Positions 19,623 through 31,952 are shown, numbered from the stretch's first letter. The stretch is 64,000 bases of DNA from Eustoma russellianum (GCA_036186865.1 AP025055.1:4258864-4322863); one strand, 5' to 3'. The notes: generated from the letters alone by a model not told the origin. Program-made: numbers and translations.

Positions 19623-20997
19623 AAAGTGTTATGCCCCATGTTCTTTTTGGTACATTATATATATAATATATGTGTATGAAAATTTCGGCATGCAAAGGAG
19701 AGAAAAAAAGGAAAAAAAATAGATATGAAGATAATAACAAAATTCTATCCTAAACTAAATAGAAATTGAAAAGAATTAGGAAATTCCTAATAATTAAATC
19801 CTAAACCTAATAGGAAACTTCCTAACCCTAACACCACCTAATTACTTATTTATACACAAATACCCTAACCCTATCATTGCGGCCGCCTCCCTCAGCAAAA
19901 AAAGAAAAAAAAAAAGAGAACCTAATATTCTACACAGTGCCCCGCAGCCAAACTCAAAAGCAACAGTGACTTCTTGTTGTTATGGTTTCTTCCCACAATA
20001 GTAAGCCGCCCAGTGTCAATTTATAAGGAGAAGAATTTGCTTCTACCAACTCTAGTCAATTAATTACGGTATAGTATACTCCGATCAAGGTAAGTACTCT
20101 GCCTATATTTGCTATGATTTTGTTATAAATTATGAACTATTTTCATAGCAAACTTGGATCATCCATGCATACTTGTGACTTCATAGATGTATGTAATCAT
20201 GAATAATGTATGTGTAATTAGAAACGAGGAAGTTGGTTGATGTGCAAAGGAATTAAAAAAAAAGGTCTGTCATCTCAACGGTGTAAATGGTCAGAATATA
20301 TAAATTCAACATAGAATTAAGAAATCAATTTACAGTTATATTATATATGAATATACATGTGTAGGATAACAGTTTATGTGTAATTATGTACTTGAAATGA
20401 AAAGTTTGCCCAGTGGCCGAAAGTTCCATTGTAAATTGATAATGGCGGTCTCATTCAGAGAATGTAGTAAATGATTTTTAAAGACATAAGATATAAATTA
20501 TATGAATATGGTAATATGTATGTATATGTATAAATGTGAATATGGTCATGACTTGTAAATGTGGTGGTGTGTTCAAGGGCCGAAAAATGATGTGAAAAAA
20601 AAAAGTATATGAAGCTATGAGCTAATTGTTCTAAGTAAGTCAAATTAACCTTTATTATTAGTATTGATGTTTATACTACAATTGTTTAGATTCGAGCATA
20701 GAGGGGAAGGAAGGCAGATCGTCAAAAAAGGTAGGTGCATACTATTCATTCCCTCAAAACGGTATGGAGATTTGCATAGGCAAAATGGTATTCTTATGTG
20801 TTGATGTTTTTTAATTCTTGATTCAATTATGATCTTATTCTTGCGTTCCAACGTGTTTATTTTTTGTTCTTTGATTCTTGATTTTAGAGTGATCTTATTG
20901 TTGCTAAGTGTGTATGGAAATCATGGGTGAATGAGAATTGTGGAACGTTGTGGCTGAATGGACTGCAGAATTGCAGAAGGAAATTTCTGAGATACGG

Positions 20998-21170
20998 CGA
21001 CATCGATCGATCGATGTCCAGAAGGTGAGGATTCGATGTGCCTCAGAAGGACGTCGATCGATCGACATCAGCAGGTGAGCGATCGATGTACCTCAGTAAT
21101 ACATCGATCGATCGACGTCAACTGAGGGTTCGATGTGTCTCAGTTGGACGTCGATCGATCGACGTCAGGG
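20998..21170. repeat. Tandem array of palindromic ATCGATCGAT units
   Basis: Four units of about 45 to 55 bases each contain a near-perfect palindrome such as ACATCGATCGATCGATGT or ACGTCGATCGATCGACGT. The palindromes alternate with GATTCGATGTGCCTCAG-type words. The same palindromic core appears in the unrelated copia LTRs at 57278 and 62470. Confidence 0.75.
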
Positions 21171-21229
21171 GATGACATCCAACTGTTTTCTATCCTTTCT
21201 TTTGCATCCATGGCACGTGCATTTGCATA

Positions 21230-21402
21230 AGGTACGCAGCGTCTATAGGGCATGGGTGTCATGTGATACGCAGCGTCTATAGGGCGTGGGTACCGGGATG
21301 ATACGCAGCGTCTATAGGGCGTGGGTGTCATGTGATACGCAGCGTCTATAGGGTGTGGGGTGTCATGCGACACGCAGCGTCTATAGGGCGTGGGTGTCCA
21401 AA
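21230..21402. repeat. Five 34-35-bp tandem units (ACGCAGCGTCTATAGGGCG)
   Basis: Units start near 21230, 21264, 21299, 21333 and 21368. Each has ACGCAGCGTCTATAGGG followed by a short variable GTGGGTGTCATGT end. They lie in the probable gypsy LTR about 60 bases after the ATCGAT array. Ten or more bases of each unit are nearly invariant. Confidence 0.8.
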
Positions 21403-22112
21403 ACAGCAAGTGGTGGCTAGAGACCATGACGCTGGATTTAGGACCCGGGAGCATGCATTGCATATAGGTCTAGGAGCATATTGCCTGACATATTTCTAGT
21501 TGCGTGTGACACGTTATTTGAGCATGCATCACGTACTTGCGCATTTTATGTGGAGTGTTTTACTTTTCCGTATAAGCCATGCTACCTTGTCTTATGTGAT
21601 TATGTTGCGATATCTTTTTGAATATGTAAGCTCTGTATTGTTTTGAGAGGCACCTACTGGGTGATTACCATCACTCACCCCCTACTATTCCGGGTGAAGC
21701 CGAGACGGAGTATGACTATATCTTCGTTGAGGATGGGTCCGACACCGTGGAATGGGCTGGGTGACTCGTAGGGGTGTCTGCAGCGAGGACGGAGACGGGT
21801 TTTTATGATGTTCTTGGGGGACACGGACATTTTATTTTCAACATTACTTGGAAAATATTTTCATACTTTTAAACTTAGACATTTGACTTTGATTTGTAAG
21901 GCCTGGTCAGCCTAGTGACAATGTCGTTTTACTCTTGAGGTTCATTAAATTCAATTTAGTGTCATGATTTATCGTTTCCGCAGAAAGAAAAGGAAAAATT
22001 TTCATTGTCAGCACTGACGTGAAACAGGTTGATGTGACGTTTTGTATTCTCCTTAGTGAGATACGGCGGGTGCACCGTTACCGAGGATGGGGCTCGGGAG
22101 CGAGGCGCTTCA

Positions 22113-22434
22113 AAAATAATATACAAATGTGAAAATTCAAGAAAATTTACAACCGACCACATTTGCTTACCGATATTTTTAATCGGTGTTATTGACCGCT
22201 AATTAAGAAATGATTTTTTAAAAAATATAATATTCACAATTTCATCAAAAGAATACAATAAAATAACGTGAAAACATTAGCAATCTACTTCATTTTCCAC
22301 TTCAAGTCCATCATGTCTAACACGTTTTTTTCACCTTTATACTGAAATGATTAGGAGTGAACGAAAACCACACGCTTAGCAAAAAAAAAAAGGAATAACT
22401 ACGTGGGGCCGAAGGCGAAATTTGAATATTAAGC
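22113..22434. other. AT-rich spacer
   Basis: No gene or repeat is recognised between the LTR and the GC-centred element to the right. Confidence 0.4.
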
Positions 22435-22858
22435 TGGCTTTTGGTTCACACTTGGGAATCGGAATTAGAATCGGAATGGGTATGATAGGGAATGGGTTTG
22501 GAGGATATGGGTTTGGGGTTAAAAGTGATAGTTGTTTGGTATTAAAATGGGAATGGGAATAGTGACCGGCCGGAATAGTGGTCGCCGGCGGCGGCGGACT
22601 GGCGGCAGACGGCGGCCGGCGGCGGTGACCGGCGCCGTTGACCGGCGTTGACCGGCGGCTCCCCATTCCCCCATTCCCCCAATTTGATAGATAAGGGGGG
22701 CCTAGTATATCAAAAAACGATATCCATTACCAAATAGTTGGATATCAAAATGAAATTCATTCTCCCATTTACCCCAAACAAACAGCCGGAATGGGTTTGG
22801 ATGCTTCCAAACCCATTCCTTGATTCCCATATCCCCCAACCAAACGCCACCTAAAGGA
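22435..22858. mobile_element. MITE-like inverted repeat with GC-rich centre
   Basis: The flanks are inverted. GGCTTTTGGTTCACACTTGG and GAATGGGTTTGGAGG on the left face CCAAACCCATTCCTTGATTC and CCAACCAAACGCCACC on the right. The centre, 22563-22660, is a run of CCGGCGGCGG and GACCGGCG words. The opening phrase GGCGTTTGGTT is common at the ends of plant MITEs. Classification is open, as no target duplication could be fixed. Confidence 0.45.
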
Positions 22859-24340
22859 CAAGTTAATTGAAAAATGAATGAGCTCATGCAATGGGAAAAA
22901 AATAAGAAAGATAGATATACCTATCAGTGTCTAATAAAATTGAAAGAATAATTAATTTGATAACAAAAGAATGAAGTTTCAACAACATATCCAGTATATC
23001 CTAACTACAGCAAAAATTATCGCTAGAGTAAAGAATGCAATTTTAATAATGTTAAGTAGATGAGTAATACTATTAGTAAATCATGTTGTTCTGGTGGTTT
23101 ATTTTTCTTACTCAATACTTTGTTGCATAGAAGTAGCTTTTGCCGTCATTGTGATATAGTGGATATGATTGATTGAATGGTTTGTTGCATAATTAATGTA
23201 GAGATAAGGTTAGTCACATGAACATCATTTTTAAGGTCTTAGTTTAATAGTCAACCTCAATCCCCATACGAAGATTTTAAATTTAAATAGTAGCTTACGA
23301 TCTGTGGGCTTTTTTTTATAAGCACTTCTATTATTTTTCTTACTCAATAATTTGTTGCACAATAAATGTAAACATAAGCTTAATCTCGTACAAATCAATG
23401 TTAAGGTCTTAATTTAACGATCAATCTCAATCTTATTACGAAGGGTTTAAGTTTCTTTTTATATTGATCAATCCCAATATTTACTTTAATCTCAAGAATA
23501 AAGTTTTGGTTAATCAATACATACTTCAGCATTTCTCATTTGTATAAGTCAACTATTGACTTAAAAAGAATAATAAAAAAATCAAATAGAAAGTCCATCT
23601 CATTTTTTATAGTATAAAAACATAAGTTATTAAGAAGACATCGTTGAATATATTCTATGGTCTTTAGAGCACTTTTGATTTACGCTTTTAATGTTGGATG
23701 AATTATTTTTATTATCACTGGTGCATTATCTTTATTGATCATTTACTTAGGTAAGTTTAAAATTCAACATACGTTAATAGTTTTTCTAATTAAAAGATGA
23801 TAAAATTTAATGATTTCCTAAAAGAAATATTGGACTATTAATTGGGAGAATGAATGAAAGTATATAAGAAAGATATATTACTATATTTTCCCCAAGTTTT
23901 CATATACATAACTCCTACGTACTCACCAATCCTGCAATTGGCCAATGTTTGCCTTTTCTTTTCTCGCTTTCCCAAAAACTTAGAATCCTCAACCTCCCGA
24001 GGATATGGGCTAATGAACTTGGTGGCGGAGTCTCGAGAGTGGCGAAAGTTTGATTTTTGTCCCAAACAAGATTTTTGGCCTTCTTTTCATGTAAGCACAT
24101 GGTATTGGAGCTCCATTGCTTGCAGTGGACTTCTTGTGTGGTTAACTGAATAGTTCAAACTCTGTCATAGCGGGTTTTGGACATCTGATTTCCATCCCCA
24201 TCACGCTGTGGGACAGGCTGATAAGGTCCGGTTGAGATTTCCGGTCATAAACCTTTAGAATCCTCAACCTCTAACCTCTAAGATACCTATCCATACTCGT
24301 ATAGAGAATATATGTTGGGGTAAAACTTTTTACCCTTTAC
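22859..24340. other. AT-rich intergenic sequence
   Basis: An internal duplication of about 190 bases is suggested by the phrases TTAAGGTCTTAGTTTAATAG and TTAAGGTCTTAATTTAACGA (near 23230 and 23400), each followed by CAATCYYAATC-type sequence. Short open frames at 23840-24150 match nothing I know. Confidence 0.4.
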
Positions 24341-24357
24341 ATGTCCTATTTTCTGAG

Positions 24358-24536
24358 AGAGTGCACGTTGGAGCAACTGGTAAGGTTGCTGCTTTGTGAG
24401 TTCGAGCCACAGAAAAAACCTCTTGCACAAAGTGCAGCGTAAGACTGCGTACATCAAATCGCAAAGCGATCCGGCCTCTCCACAAACCCTATACAAACAC
24501 GGAAATCTATTGCACCGGAAACATATTTATATATCT
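24358..24536 (+). mobile_element. Au-like SINE with 11-bp target duplication
   Basis: The duplication TATTTTCTGAG lies at 24347-24357 and 24537-24547. The body reads GGAGCAACTGGTAAGGTTGC, then TGAGTTCGAGCCACAG (B box), then GACTGCGTACATCAAATCGC and GATCCGGCCTCTCC. The A-box half matches tRNA-like promoters of this SINE group, and the orientation is plus. Confidence 0.75.
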
Positions 24537-25480
24537 TATTTTCTGAGTAAATTAGTAGAATCATATCAGACTTACAATACGTATTAGAGAAAGTGGAGCA
24601 TACATGAGATGTCTCTAATATATAAAATTAGATGATAAAATTAAAGATAGATTAGATTATCCTATGTAAATAGATGGAAATATCCAAACCATTTTTTTAC
24701 TGGGTGGAACTCTGTACAGCAGTTGGTGATGTAACATGACGGAGATAGAGGGGAAATTCTTAAAGGTTGTGTTAGGCCAAAATAAATAGCGGAAGCAGAA
24801 AGGTTACCTCCGGCCATTGTCGTTTGTAGAAGCCTTCTTCGCGTTGATGTAGTCCTTAGGGTAGTCTTCTAGCCTTGTTCCTCTTGGCTTGAATGAGATG
24901 GTTTGATGGACAACCATAGGCTCTTATTTATAGGCTAGGCTAGGGACCCCCTAATCCTGTCTTGATTAGAGTCCGTACCATCACAAACTCTACTGTATGG
25001 TGATAATCCCTTACCACCAAGGAGTTGTAGTCAAATACAAGTCTAGGAGATAAGATGACATGGTGATCCACACTATATGTGATTTAAATTAATAAATCAC
25101 GGGATAAATCTTAAAGATAAACATTACGTCTAATATTTATCCAACATTCTCCCACTTGGATCAAATGTCAACACTAGACAACGCTACACAAGTGACTAAG
25201 TAACTTGGCCAAAACAAAAAATGTCACTCGAACAACTTGACTACCTCGATCGAAAATATAACACATACGAATCAAGGCGGTTGCGCTCTTAGATTAAACA
25301 ACGAGCACTCCCTTCCAAGTATTACCATGCATTATACAAACAATCAAACAAAATGAATGATTTACTATAAATCATCTCAAAATGGGTCCTCGTCCATGGA
25401 TCAAATAGATCCTACAACTTTAATTGCGCATATTCAAAGTCAACAAATGTCTAGACAAAATAAGATCAAAGTACAACAAA

Positions 25481-25927
25481 TCAAGGAGAATTAAGAAGTC
25501 CCACATCAGCAGCATGATCCCTGAAAACTTTAACCGGTAATTCTTTAGTCATAGGATCAGCTACCATTGACTCCGTACTAATGTGTTCAATCTTTATTTC
25601 TCCTTGTTTGACATGATCTCTGACCTTCAAATACTTTATGTCGATATGTTTACTGCGACTCCCACCTTTATTATTTTTCGTAAAGAACACAGCAGCTGAA
25701 TTGTCGCAGAAAATCTTTATGGGTCTATTAACAATATCGACAACCTTTTAGACCACTGAGGAAATTTCTCATCCATAAGGCCTGTGACGTAGCTTCATAG
25801 CATGCAATGGTCTCAGCCTCCATTGACAATAGGTCACAATTCTGCATAGCAAATTTCTCAAGTACTTTGATGATGTAGGCCTCCTGAGAAAGACCAAGTA
25901 TTTTACTTGTTCTATCTCTGTGAATCT
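25481..25927 (-). pseudogene. Copia element 2 RNase H remnant after an internal deletion
   Basis: Between the reverse transcriptase and 25690 only scraps remain, such as EIEQVKYLVFLRRP and a METEAEYIACYEA-like piece in shifting frames, so several hundred bases of the usual domain are gone. The last frame, 25690-25481, holds GGSRSKHIDIKYLKVRDHVK and ADPMTKELPVKVF, the C-terminal RNase H stretch, and ends before the polypurine tract. Confidence 0.75.
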
Positions 25928-26611
25928 CTATGCCAAATACATAAGAGGCTTCACCATATCCTTCTTATCAAAGTTCAAAGCGAGAAATCGCTTAGTCTCA
26001 TGCAATAACCCAAGATCACTGCTTGCTAGTAGAATATCATCCACATATAGGACTAAGAAAATGTATTTGCTCCCACTCGTCTTGAGGTATATACATTGAT
26101 CAACAATGTTCTCTACGAAACCGAATGAAGAGATTACCTCATGAAACCTGATGTTCCATTGACGTGAAGCCTGTTTAAGCCCATATATGGATTTATTCAA
26201 TTTGCAAACCAGTTGATCATTATCAGAATTGACAAAGCCTTCAGGTTGACGCATGTATACCTCTTCATCAAGAACCCCATTAAAAACGCAGTTTTCATCC
26301 ATTTGATGTAGCTCGAGATCAAAATGAGCTACTAATGCCATGATTATCCGAAATGAATCCTTCTTTGAGACTGGAGAGAAGGTTTCATGGTAATCAATGC
26401 CTTCTTTCTGAGTGAAACCTTTGGCTACAAGTCTGGCTTTATATCGTTCAATGTTACCAAACGAGTCTCTTTTGGTCTTAAAGACCCATTTGCATCCCAC
26501 CACAGAGGCTCTGTTTGGTAACGGAACAAGTTCCCAGACGTTGTTTTTAGCCATTGATTCCATCTCCTCTTTCATGGCATCATACCATAGTGACGATTTG
26601 TCACAATTCAT
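25928..26611 (-). pseudogene. Copia element 2 reverse transcriptase, truncated
   Basis: The frame opens with the conserved ALWYDAMKEE-like region (here SSLWYDAMKEEMESM), then VGCKWVFKTKRD, YKARLVAKGFTQ, FSPVSKKDSFRII and the catalytic LVLYVDDILLAS. It ends after NFDKKDMVK, where the expected LG-x-A-x-Y-x-LGI stretch is missing. Reverse transcription would happen in the cytoplasmic particle. This copy cannot supply it intact. Confidence 0.85.
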
Positions 26612-27189
26612 GGCTTGTGAAAACAGATAGGGTCATGATTTAGTCCAATGTCATAATCGGACTCTTGAAGATATACAACATAATCGCTAGAAATTGTGTC
26701 TTTTATTCTTGAGGATCTTCGTACTCCCACTGGTTCAGTAGATGTGGGATTAGTGGGTTCGGTTTGTTCTTGATGTGATTCTTCAATTTGAGGTTGTACA
26801 ATTGGTGGCTCTTCATTACGATGAATAGCAACCGAATTGTCTACATATAAAGGTACAACATATGTATCCCTTACTTCCTCAAAATTGTTGTCTATTCGAA
26901 TCACTCCCACTGACTTCATGATCCTCTAGAAACAACATTTCTAGCTTCAACCATTTTGGAGTATGTGAGGGACAGTAAAATCTATATCCTTTGGAGTTGA
27001 CTGCATATCCTATAAAATAACCGCTTTTCGTTCGTTCATCCAGTTTCTTTATGCTTGGGTTGTATACCCTAACTTCAACTGGACAACCCCATATGTGTAA
27101 ATGTTTTAAACTTGGTTCCACATCCACAACTCGAAAGGTGTTTTAGGAACGGCCTTAGATGGAACCCTATTTAAAACATACACAGCGGT
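26608..27189 (-). pseudogene. Copia element 2 integrase C-terminus and linker
   Basis: Three short frames follow on from the broken integrase: ALKTAVYVLNRVP at about 27185, HIWGCPVEVRVYNP with TKSGYFIGYAVNSKGYRFY at 27127-26879, and an acidic linker ending VGVRRSSRIKDT. Each change of frame is a small indel. The linker leads into the reverse transcriptase. Confidence 0.75.
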
Positions 27190-27191
27190 TT

Positions 27192-28931
27192 TTAGAGCTC
27201 ACTCCAAAAGGATATAGGTAAATTCGTTATGCTAATCATGCTCCTGACCATGTCCATAAGAGTCCGATTCCTTCTTTCAGCAACACCATTTTGTTGTGGT
27301 GTGCCAGGCATGGTGTATTGAGCAACAATACCCTCCTTTTGAAGGAATTCGGCAAATGGACCAATCATTTGCCCCTTCTCTGTGTAACGTCCATAATATT
27401 CACCACCTCTATCAGATCGGACAATTTTGATTGTCTTCTCCTTTTGTTTCTCTACTTCTAATTTGAAGATTTTGAACGCATCAAGTGCTTCAGATTTTTC
27501 AAATAGAAGATAGAGATACATGAACCTTGAATGGTCGTCGATAAATGAAATAAAGTATTTCTGACCATTCAAGCAAGGTGTATGAAAAGGTCCACAGATA
27601 TCCGTGTGTATGATTTCAAGAGGTTGAGAACTCCTTTTGGCACCCTTAATGGTCTTGTTGGTTTGCTTGCCCTTTATGCATCCCACACAAGTACCTAAAT
27701 CAGTGAAGTCTAGAGTTTGTAAAACTCCTTCATTCACTAATCTTTTCATTCTTTCGATTGAGATATGTCCCAATCTTTTATGCCAAAGACTTGATGAGTT
27801 CTCATTGATAATACAACGCTTTGTACCAGTTTCTGTTAAAAGAGTATGCTCGTAAATGGGATCTAGCTCAAGTTGAAACAAAAAACCATTCAATTTCGCA
27901 GAACCAATAACTTTATTCTCTTTCAATACATTCATTACAAAAAGATGTGAATAAAAATCATATCCAATAATCGAAAGTCTTGAAAGAGAAACTAAATTTC
28001 TGGAAAAAGAAGGTACATAAAAGGTGTTTTCCAAATCAAGTTGAAAACCAGTTTTCAAAATGAGCCTATAAGATCCCACTCCTTCAACAGTAGAGCGCAT
28101 CCGGTTTCCAGAATAGATGCATTGCTCACTTTCATTTGGCTTCCTCAGGTTTAGAAAGCCCTGCATGGTTTTCGCAATGTGAATTGTAGAACCACAATCA
28201 ATCCACCATGTATTATCAGAAACCTCAGTAAAATTAGATTCATGACACACAAAGGAAAAATTACCTTTCTTCTCCAGCCATCCCTTGTATTTCAGGCAAT
28301 CTTTCTTCCAGTGTCCCTTTTTCTTACAAAACCGACATGTGTCTTTATTGCCGGTTTTCTTCATTGGAACACCTTTGCCCTTCTTTGCATTTCTCTTAAA
28401 ATGAGTCGCAAGATGCACAGACTCAATGGACTCATTCTTCAACCTCTGCTCCTCTTGAACACACATGGTCAGAAGTTCATTAATTGACCAGTTTTCTTTA
28501 TGTGTGTTGTATGAGATCTTAAATGGAGTAAACTCCGAAGGGAGAGAGTTGAGTATGAAATGCACCAGGAATGACTCCGAGATTTCAACCTTTAGGGAGC
28601 TTAATTTAGCAACAATGTCCCTCATCTCCATGATGTGCTCGCGCACACCACGGCTTCTGTCATGGGTCATGTTTGAAAGCCTCTTCATAAGGGTGCTGGC
28701 TACCGCCTTGTCAGAGCTTACAAATTGATCATCAATGGCTTTCATGTAAGCTTTGACATTATCAAGATTAGGGATAGAACCCCTAATGCTTGGACTTATA
28801 CGAGACTTGATGAGCATCATGCTGAGGCGATTAGATCGCTCCCAACGCTCGTAACTAGACCTCTCAGATGGCGTACTTGATTCCGTGAGATTTGGTGGTT
28901 TTTCCTCACGGATTGCCAGGTCTAAGTCCAT
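27192..28931 (-). pseudogene. Copia element 2 gag-protease-integrase frame
   Basis: A 579-residue frame has a UBN2-like gag, with YMKAIDDQFVSSDKAVASTL and VHFILNSLPSEFTPFKISYN, and the zinc knuckle CRFCKKKGHWKKDC near residue 200. It continues with the protease loop WWIDCGSTIH, the GAG-pre-integrase WHKRLGHIS, and an integrase core with FIDDHSR, VRSDRGGEY and PQQNGVAERRNR. The protease loop has D-C-G where D-S-G or D-T-G is usual. The frame ends prematurely at ISFWSEL. One base change restores the next part, ALKTAVYVLNRVPSKA, so the stop is due to a frameshift. Confidence 0.9.
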
Positions 28932-30970
28932 ACACCCTACGTCAAAAGGATATTATCCTTCCATTCAGTAAAATTATTCACCAGTCAGCATTGGAGTTTT
29001 AGCAGAATCAAATAAAGCAGTAGTGGGAATAACTGCATAACCAAAGAAACACATATCATGCTATGAACATATATAACCAGAATGAATTAATCAATTTAAT
29101 TCAAATAGTATATTCTAAACCTTCCTGTGGGTAGAGGTCGCACATGCATAGAATATACTTAAAACGGTATGAAAATTAAACAACCAAAATATTTCCGTAC
29201 CTGTGGGCATAGGAAATGTTTATGTTTAATTTTCTTGATCAATAAAATAACCATTCCCTGTGGGGCAGAGTGACTACCTTATTAATCAAAACCATAGGTG
29301 ATGACATTTTATTTTCTTTATACCATATAATTTTAAGATGCTGTGGCTAATCTTAAAATTAAGAAAATAATCCTATATGTCATCAACATATTTATATAGT
29401 TATTCTTTAAAACGATATGAAAATTAAACAACCAAAATATTTCCGTACCTGTGGGCATAGGAAATGTTTATGTTTAATTTTCTTGATCAATAAAAAACCA
29501 CTTCCCTGTGGGGCAGAGTGATTACCTTATTAATCAAAACATAGTATGATGACATTTTATTTTCTTTATACCATAATTTTAAGATGCTGTGGCTAATCTT
29601 AAAATTAAGAAAATAATTCTTTATATGTCATCAACTTAAAACGCTTTATATGACATCAACAAAAGATGAAATCATAATGAAAATGTGAAGTGAACCGATT
29701 CGGCAATACCCCAGGAAAGATCATGAATCAATTTCCTAGACAGGTATTACCATTCCACGTAAAGTCCCAGGCCGTGCGGTGGGGTCACAGACGGTCCCGC
29801 TTAAGTACCGACTTTCTAGACAGAAATTACGTGTACGGTGTATTTATCACACTTTCAATAGTTCACCTTTTGTATTTGCCACACAGTTTTATCAAATAGA
29901 TAACCTCATAATTGTAATAAACAAAGTTAATTTATAAACATATACTTGCCAATAAGTATGGTCATATATATACAAACTTAAACAGGTAAAAACAATGGAT
30001 GCTTCGAGTAATCCGCAAAAATAATAGCAGAAGAAAGAACAAAGTGCACATAAAGTACAGCCTAAAATATGATGCGTAATTAGGCATAGACGGGATAAAG
30101 TGTTGCCTTAAAGAATTTATGAAGACATAAAATTTGGGCAGATAATGTCAAATCAAATCTTTCTCTATTAACGATAATGTTTTACTTTCCTTCATGTGAA
30201 CACTATATTTCCTTCCATTATTTTTTTTTTAGATATAACTTATCATCAATGGCAATGTGAGCCCTTTTCTGAGAGATGCAATCGGCATAAACAAAAACAA
30301 AATGCCAGCAATTTTCAACAATCGGCCGAAACAAAACACTGATGCATTCTGGGTATTGAGCTGCAATTTTTTTTTTTTTAAATTTCATCTTCATCCTGAG
30401 ATTACTTTGCTTTTCCTTCTCCTTTTCGCTGAATTTCAACAGAAAACAACAATGTCCAAAAATTTCAATCTTTACAGAATCTCACCAAATTGTCTTCTTA
30501 ATCACAAATTTCTTATTAGGTGTACCCATGAGAACCAATCAGATGTTACGATACAGTGATGTGGGATGGTCTAAATCATCTGATCTCAACATTCATGAAG
30601 GGAAGCTTTTTGGATGCAGATTTGCAAAAGAAACAAAGGTTAGAATAGATAAAGAACTTGCTCTCTAAAAGCTTTGCAACGTTTTAGTCAATAGGCACTG
30701 AAATACTTAAACTAGAGTTGCAAATTTCAGAAATTGGAATTCTCTACCCGAAGGTTTATAGATGGCAATTCTACAATTTCAAAGAAAAATCCGACTTCAT
30801 CCATTCAAAATTTTACTCATTTAGAATGAACTATACTCGAAGCAATAGAATGCAACACAATTGAATACTGAAGGCCTCGAAAACTATAATCCCGTAACCT
30901 TTAAACGATTAGATTACATTAAAGGGTACGGAAGAAAGTTTTCTAAATACAAACGATATGGTCAGAGGTG
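28932..30970 (-). other. Untranslated leader of copia element 2, with tandem duplication
   Basis: About 2 kb lies between the primer-binding site and the gag start. A block of about 245 bp is present twice (29158-29402 and 29407-29640), each copy containing CAACCAAAATATTTCCGTACC and CCCTGTGGGGCAGAGTGA. The copies differ by scattered substitutions and small gaps. No coding frame of note occurs. The length is unusual for copia and may contain packaging signals or foreign sequence. Confidence 0.7.
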
Positions 30971-31626
30971 GCTCTGATACCAATTGTTAGGCCAAAATAA
31001 ATAGCGGAAGCAGAAAGGTTACCTCCGGCCATTGTCGTTTGTAGAAGTCTTCTTCGCGTTGATGTAGTCCTTAGGGTAGTCTTCTAGCCTTGTTCCTCTT
31101 GGCTTGAATGAGATGGTTTGATGGACAACCATAGGCTCTTATTTATAGGCTAGGCTAGGGACCCCCTAATCCTGTCTTGATTAGAGTCCGTACCATCACA
31201 AACTCTACTGTATGGTGATAATCCCTTACCACCAAGGAGTTATAGTCAAATACAAGTCTAGGAGATAAGATGACATGGTGATCCACACTATATGTGATTT
31301 AAATTAATAAATCACGGGATAAATCTTAAAGATAAACATTACGTCTAATATTTATCCAACAGGTTGAACCAAAATTGTGTCGTTACTTTGAATTTTTGTT
31401 TATGACATTAATTATCGGTGTGAAACATGAGGAAAAAATTGTACGCTTAGCTGAAATGTAATGAGTTTAGCATCGTAAGACAAACATATTGATTTAAATG
31501 TATTTATGTTATTGTTATTCAATGTATAAAGATTAGTAGATGATGGTGTATATGTGTGGTCTACCAGTATATAATTGTGTTATGCCTTCATAACATTCTA
31601 GACTTCTTGAAGTGGTAAATAACATT

Positions 31627-31952
31627 CTTTTGTCTAAGGGCATATCCCAATGGTTTCTAGATAAGGGTTTTGATAGGAACGTCGGGGTTTCGAACCTTGC
31701 TGAAGGCAAGAATGTTTGAACCCCCTCTAGTCTAGCTGCATAGTGTGGGGAGCACTATATAGCCCGTGGAATTACCTGATAGGCTGACAGGTCAGCCCGT
31801 CGGTTGGTCCTTCGGTACCAATGGGCTTCTTGTGTTGTCTTTGTACTATCACAAACTTCTACTAGTGGGTCTTGGGAACCTGATTTACATCTCTACACCC
31901 CTATAGGACCGGAAGTGACAGAGACCCTTACTGGTTGGGGTTCAACCTTTTT
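31627..31952 (+). mobile_element. SINE with 11-bp target duplication
   Basis: TAAATAACATT occurs at 31616-31626 and 31953-31963. The head has GGGCATATCCCAATGG and a B-box-like GGGTTTCGAACCTTG. The body has GGTCCTTCGGTACC, TACTAGTGGGTCTTGGGAAC and CCTGATTTACATCTC. It ends in a T-rich tail after GGGGTTCAACC. This is a different SINE family from the TTG-tailed and Au-like copies. Confidence 0.7.

Larger units (their letters stand above)
19627..22112 (+). mobile_element. Probable chromovirus (Ty3/gypsy) solo LTR
   Basis: It starts TGTTATGCCCC, like the TGTCACGCCCC start of Tekay-type chromovirus LTRs. It ends with CACCGTTACCGAGGATGGGGCTCGG, the matching LTR end; both resemblances are from memory. 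The segment AGGCACCTACTGGGTGATTA, then CTCACCCCCTACT, is also typical of such LTRs. Two tandem arrays sit inside. No polyprotein frame, primer-binding site or second LTR is adjacent, and no target duplication was found, so solo status is inferred. Confidence 0.5.
24770..31361 (-). mobile_element. Young Ty1/copia retrotransposon with TSD GGTTG
   Basis: The element is 6.6 kb, on the minus strand. LTRs are 24770-25146 and 30985-31361, 377 bp each, with two differences found by eye. The target duplication GGTTG is at 24765-24769 and 31362-31366. The primer-binding site complement is at 30971-30984 and a purine-rich tract (minus strand GATCCAAGTGGGAGA) lies next to 25147. One frame covers gag to integrase. 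Later parts are broken and a piece between reverse transcriptase and RNase H is missing. The 5' leader is about 2 kb. Confidence 0.95.

Noticed and set aside
22376..22666. Proline-rich 96-codon minus-strand frame
   Set aside because: It arises from the CGG-rich MITE centre and inverted arms, with no sign of codon preference or conservation.
23838..24153. 99-codon plus-strand and overlapping minus-strand frames
   Set aside because: Both strands stay open in the same place, neither resembles a known protein, and no promoter or splice context is seen.
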